Both the position numbers and the translations under genes were made by a program. Positions 6,299-7,455 of a DNA stretch of 7,455 nucleotides are shown here, piece by piece. The DNA comes from an uncultured Atopobium sp. (GTDB taxonomy: Bacteria > Actinomycetota > Coriobacteriia > Coriobacteriales > Atopobiaceae), in assembly GCA_916720465.1 (NCBI GenBank), contig CAKARF010000041.1, forward strand, positions 1 to 7,455, written 5' to 3'. The notes beneath the pieces were generated by a model, which did no database searches, was not told the DNA's origin, and worked only from the letters and a program-made list of their open reading frames with translations. Within the stretch, counting starts at the first letter, position 1, and every line of letters starts with the position of its first letter.

Positions 6299-7455
6299 AT
6301 GGCCATTACACATGACTATGTTGACTATCTAGACGAGCAGATTGATATTGCTCCTGCCGGTAGCCAAGAGGAGCTTCAGGCTGCTCAAAGCATTGCTGAA
6401 GAAATGAAACTTCACGGGCTTGAGGCAACCATTGAAGAATTTGATGCTAAGTCTATTAAGAGTCTTGGTTATTCAATCTATTTAATCCTCCTCTTCATTG
6501 GCGTTATTTTTGCAGGCACTGGCAATGCAGCACTTATTGCTTTTGGCGTTTTGCTTGTTGCTGGCTTTGGTGCTCTTACTTGTCTCAAATACTTTGGTAA
6601 TGACATCCTTGGTTCATTTGGATCTTCCATCAGAAGCCAGAACGTTGTCGCTAAGCACGAGGCCACTGGAGAGCTTGTTGCAAAGGGCAACCGTCCAATC
6701 GTCATCGTTGCTCACTATGACTCCCCACATACAAACTTCCTTGTTGAGTCTCCTGTAGCAAAGTACGTGCCTCTTGCACAGAAGTATTCGCGTTGGTGCG
6801 TAGTTGCAGTGTTTGTTGCTACATTTGTTCAGATTCTTCGCTTCCTTCCTGATCCAGTCCGTGTCCTTTTCTGGATTGTTGGTATTCTTGCAGCTCTTCC
6901 ATTTGTTGCTCTTTCTGTTGCAACTATTGCAGAGCGTTTTGCACCTTGTACCATTGGCGCAAACAATAACAAGTCTTCAGTTGCAGCTCTTCTTGGTATT
7001 CTCGAGAATGTCCGTCCTACTGGTCATCGACCCGAGGTTGTTCATCATTTTGCAGGAGATGCAGCTGCACTTATCCCAGAGCCTGATGAGGTGGAAGGCG
7101 TCCGCCACGGCGAGGAAGTTCTTAATTCGTTGGGTATTCTTCCTGAAGATTGTGAAGTAAGCTACGTTGCTTATGACACTACTGGTGCAAGCCAGACTGC
7201 GTCTCTTGAGGATGTTGCAGAGGCTGTAAATGCAACAACAGAAGATGAGCAGGCTGAGGATGCTGCTGCTGACAACACCGTTGCTTATGATTCTGTTGAC
7301 GATGAGCTTAATGCAACCATGAAGCAGGTTCATGAGTCCGCAGATGCAGATGCAACGCAGGTACAGCCTGAGGCAACACATGAGCTCCATGCTAAGAACG
7401 ATTTTGCTCGTCGTGCGTCCCTCTTTGATCTTCCTGATCCTTCTGGCGATGCCGT
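6299..7455 (+). CDS. M28-like membrane (pseudo)peptidase, 3' end beyond window
   Basis: A frame open from ATG 6299 to the window edge gives 385 complete codons with no stop. Residues 21-49 (helix GSQEELQAAQSIAEEM, then EATIEEF) and 132-142 (RPIVIVAHYDS) read like the start of an M28 zinc aminopeptidase; H139 matches the first zinc ligand. GANNNKSSVAALL at 220-232 corresponds to the GxNDNxSG motif, but the bridging Asp is Asn223. Four hydrophobic segments (about 57-75, 78-96, 166-182, 188-210) form two membrane hairpins, one before and one after the AHYDS strand, so the peptidase fold appears split across the membrane. From about 253 to 368 the sequence is acidic and Ala-rich, probably disordered. 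Leucine is almost always CTT or CTC, never CTG, unlike ddl and dinG. It could be an active divergent peptidase or a non-catalytic relative; the substrate is unknown. It is divergent from the pafB-like gene. Confidence 0.75.
   Translation, partial: MAITHDYVDYLDEQIDIAPAGSQEELQAAQSIAEEMKLHGLEATIEEFDAKSIKSLGYSIYLILLFIGVIFAGTGNAALIAFGVLLVAGFGALTCLKYFGNDILGSFGSSIRSQNVVAKHEATGELVAKGNRPIVIVAHYDSPHTNFLVESPVAKYVPLAQKYSRWCVVAVFVATFVQILRFLPDPVRVLFWIVGILAALPFVALSVATIAERFAPCTIGANNNKSSVAALLGILENVRPTGHRPEVVHHFAGDAAALIPEPDEVEGVRHGEEVLNSLGILPEDCEVSYVAYDTTGASQTASLEDVAEAVNATTEDEQAEDAAADNTVAYDSVDDELNATMKQVHESADADATQVQPEATHELHAKNDFARRASLFDLPDPSGDA

Noticed and set aside
6279..6332. Small open frame from ATG 6279 overlapping the M28-like gene start, considered as a leader peptide.
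   Set aside because: It has only 17 codons, no clear ribosome binding site of its own and no recognisable leader features such as repeated regulatory codons.
6804..7160. Leucine-rich 118-residue frame on the plus strand and other long frames within 6478-7390.
   Set aside because: They overlap the M28-like gene in other frames. The Leu/Phe-rich composition is a by-product of T-rich codons in that gene, and none has family resemblance.

Overview
The window (about 46-50% G+C by eye) looks like a chromosomal segment of a medium-GC member of the Actinobacteria. The best guess is class Coriobacteriia, in the Atopobiaceae (Atopobium/Lancefieldella-like). That placement rests on a PafB/PafC-type WYL regulator pair, which is typical of Actinobacteria, combined with moderate GC and T-ending codon use. 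It is an inference from protein character, not from a database match. There are no RNA genes, insertion sequences, phage genes or CRISPR arrays.

Layout. Bases 1-40 hold the first codons of a leftward gene that runs off the window. A 99-bp divergent gap (41-139) contains a 9-bp-arm inverted repeat. Rightward from 140 come ddl (D-alanine--D-alanine ligase, cell-wall precursor synthesis) and, 11 bp after it, a DinG-type gene. That gene fuses a DEDDh 3'-5' exonuclease to an iron-sulfur XPD-like helicase (DNA repair); the two genes are probably co-transcribed. A 24-bp convergent gap then separates dinG from two leftward genes encoding PafC-like and PafB-like WYL regulators. These overlap by 11 bp (pafB upstream of pafC) and look translationally coupled. 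A 189-bp AT-rich divergent region (6110-6298) with repeated GACGTA(T) words separates pafB from a rightward gene beginning at 6299 and open to the window end. This gene is easy to miss because it has no stop codon in the window.

That last gene is the most unusual item. It encodes a membrane protein whose soluble parts read as an M28-family zinc aminopeptidase, with an AHYDS motif and a GANNN motif. The fold is interrupted by two transmembrane hairpins, the usual bridging Asp of the second motif is Asn, and a long acidic low-complexity stretch follows. It may be a membrane-embedded pseudo-peptidase or a divergent peptidase.

Functional links. In mycobacteria PafBC is a transcription activator of the LexA-independent DNA damage response, so finding such a pair tail-to-tail with dinG is suggestive. 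However, I found no convincing PafBC-type promoter (RecA-NDp) in front of dinG. The divergent M28-like gene is the more natural candidate local target. The remaining links are inference.
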